Positions 6,103-6,547 of a DNA stretch of 6,547 nucleotides are shown here, one piece after another. This DNA comes from Spartobacteria bacterium (lineage in GTDB: Bacteria > Verrucomicrobiota > Verrucomicrobiia > Chthoniobacterales > UBA10450): contig DMCG01000023.1 in assembly GCA_003445855.1 (NCBI GenBank), forward strand, positions 1 to 6,547, in the 5' to 3' direction. The notes below the pieces were generated by a model. The model made no database searches. It was not told where the DNA came from and was given only the letters and a program-made list of their open reading frames with translations. Numbering within the stretch: the first letter of the stretch is position 1; each line of letters opens with the position of its first letter. Position numbers and translations under genes: made by a program.

Positions 6103-6190
6103 GGCAAAAATACGCGGAAGGTGGACAAGAGTGGATGCAAAGCCGAATCGTTGTCGCTCAACTCACGCCGCTGTCAACTGAAGTTGCAAA

Positions 6191-6547
6191 TCACAAGCCG
6201 AGCGCGCGAAGAACCTGCTCTTCTTTCGCCGCGACTGGCGTTATCTCCCCCATGCGTCCTGTAAGTGCATCGGGATCTTTCAAGCCATGTCCCGTAACCG
6301 TGCAAACAATCCGGCTTCCTTCGGGAATTTTTTTAAATGAATACGCCGCGTCTTTCGCGCCGCAGCACTTGAACAACCCAGCAATCGCCGCTGCGCTGGC
6401 CGGTTCGACAAAAATTCCTTCATGTTGCGCCAGCCATATTTGTGCATCGACAATCTCCTCATCGCTCACAAGATCGACAATTCCTTTCGACTGATCGATA
6501 GCCGCTCGCGCCTGTCTCCAGCTCGCCGGATTCCCAATTCGGATCGC
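6191..6547 (-). CDS. thrC: Threonine synthase, C-terminal 118 residues (gene runs off the window)
   Basis: Threonine synthase converts O-phospho-L-homoserine to threonine with pyridoxal phosphate. The frame is open to the window edge and starts with AIRIGNPASW, a segment typical of the Bacillus-type monofunctional enzyme. Further on come GIFVEPASAAAIAGL and TGHGLKDPDAL, which belong to the last part of the PLP barrel and C-terminus. The Schiff-base lysine and phosphate-binding loop lie outside the window. The TGA stop at 6193-6191 is 88 bases upstream of the aspartate kinase start on the same strand, so the two aspartate-pathway genes are probably one unit. No clear terminator lies between them. 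The tail (GRMGEITPVAAKEEQVLRALGL, final residues) is ordinary. Confidence 0.93.
   Translation of the reverse strand, partial: AIRIGNPASWRQARAAIDQSKGIVDLVSDEEIVDAQIWLAQHEGIFVEPASAAAIAGLFKCCGAKDAAYSFKKIPEGSRIVCTVTGHGLKDPDALTGRMGEITPVAAKEEQVLRALGL

Noticed and set aside
6149..6177. Promoter for lysC from a perfect TTGACA (6177-6172, - strand)
   Set aside because: No acceptable -10 box occurs at 16-18 bases; the best candidates match at three positions or fewer. It remains possible only if an activator compensates.
1..6547. CRISPR array, mobile element, phage or defence genes, tRNA or rRNA
   Set aside because: I saw no regularly spaced repeats, transposase motifs, terminal inverted repeats, cloverleaf or rRNA-like sequence.

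Overview
The window looks like ordinary bacterial chromosome of moderate GC content: dense, intron-free genes with ATG or GTG starts and short gaps. The lineage cannot be fixed from this sequence. The gene content and scarcity of Shine-Dalgarno (SD) sites would fit a soil bacterium such as Verrucomicrobiota or Acidobacteriota, but that is a low-confidence inference. No insertion sequence, phage gene, CRISPR array, tRNA or rRNA is visible.

Layout: bases 1-51 hold the hydrophobic tail of a gene that begins outside the window. Bases 52-579 hold no convincing gene, but contain a cluster of small inverted repeats at 343-428. Three + strand genes or units follow. First is a single-domain STAS protein of the anti-anti-sigma type (580-900), with a stem-loop just after its stop. 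Second is a GNAT acetyltransferase (1100-1576), with a perfect 7+7 bp dyad upstream. Third is a two-gene unit: a 12-segment APC-family amino acid permease (1703-3055) overlapping by 4 bases (GTGA) a fold-type I PLP aminotransferase (3052-4173). A 6+6 bp dyad and a plausible extended -10 promoter precede the permease. A secreted or periplasmic protein with a charged linker and a conserved-looking C-terminal domain follows (4233-4847).

The - strand carries amino acid biosynthesis in the order thrC (C-terminal part only, 6547-6191) then aspartate kinase (6102-4852). Both act in the aspartate-family pathway: the kinase makes the first committed step and threonine synthase the last step to threonine. 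The kinase gene ends 4 bases from the stop of the convergent secreted-protein gene.

The most interesting signal is inside the kinase gene: a full AAGGAGG lies 11 bases before the in-frame Met247 codon. This is about where lysine-sensitive aspartokinases of Bacillus and Corynebacterium start a separate regulatory beta subunit. In contrast, the kinase's own start has no visible SD. More broadly, the two starts or candidate starts that lie inside another reading frame have an SD, while the five that follow intergenic DNA do not. I see no clear evidence of an entirely new defence or mobile system here.
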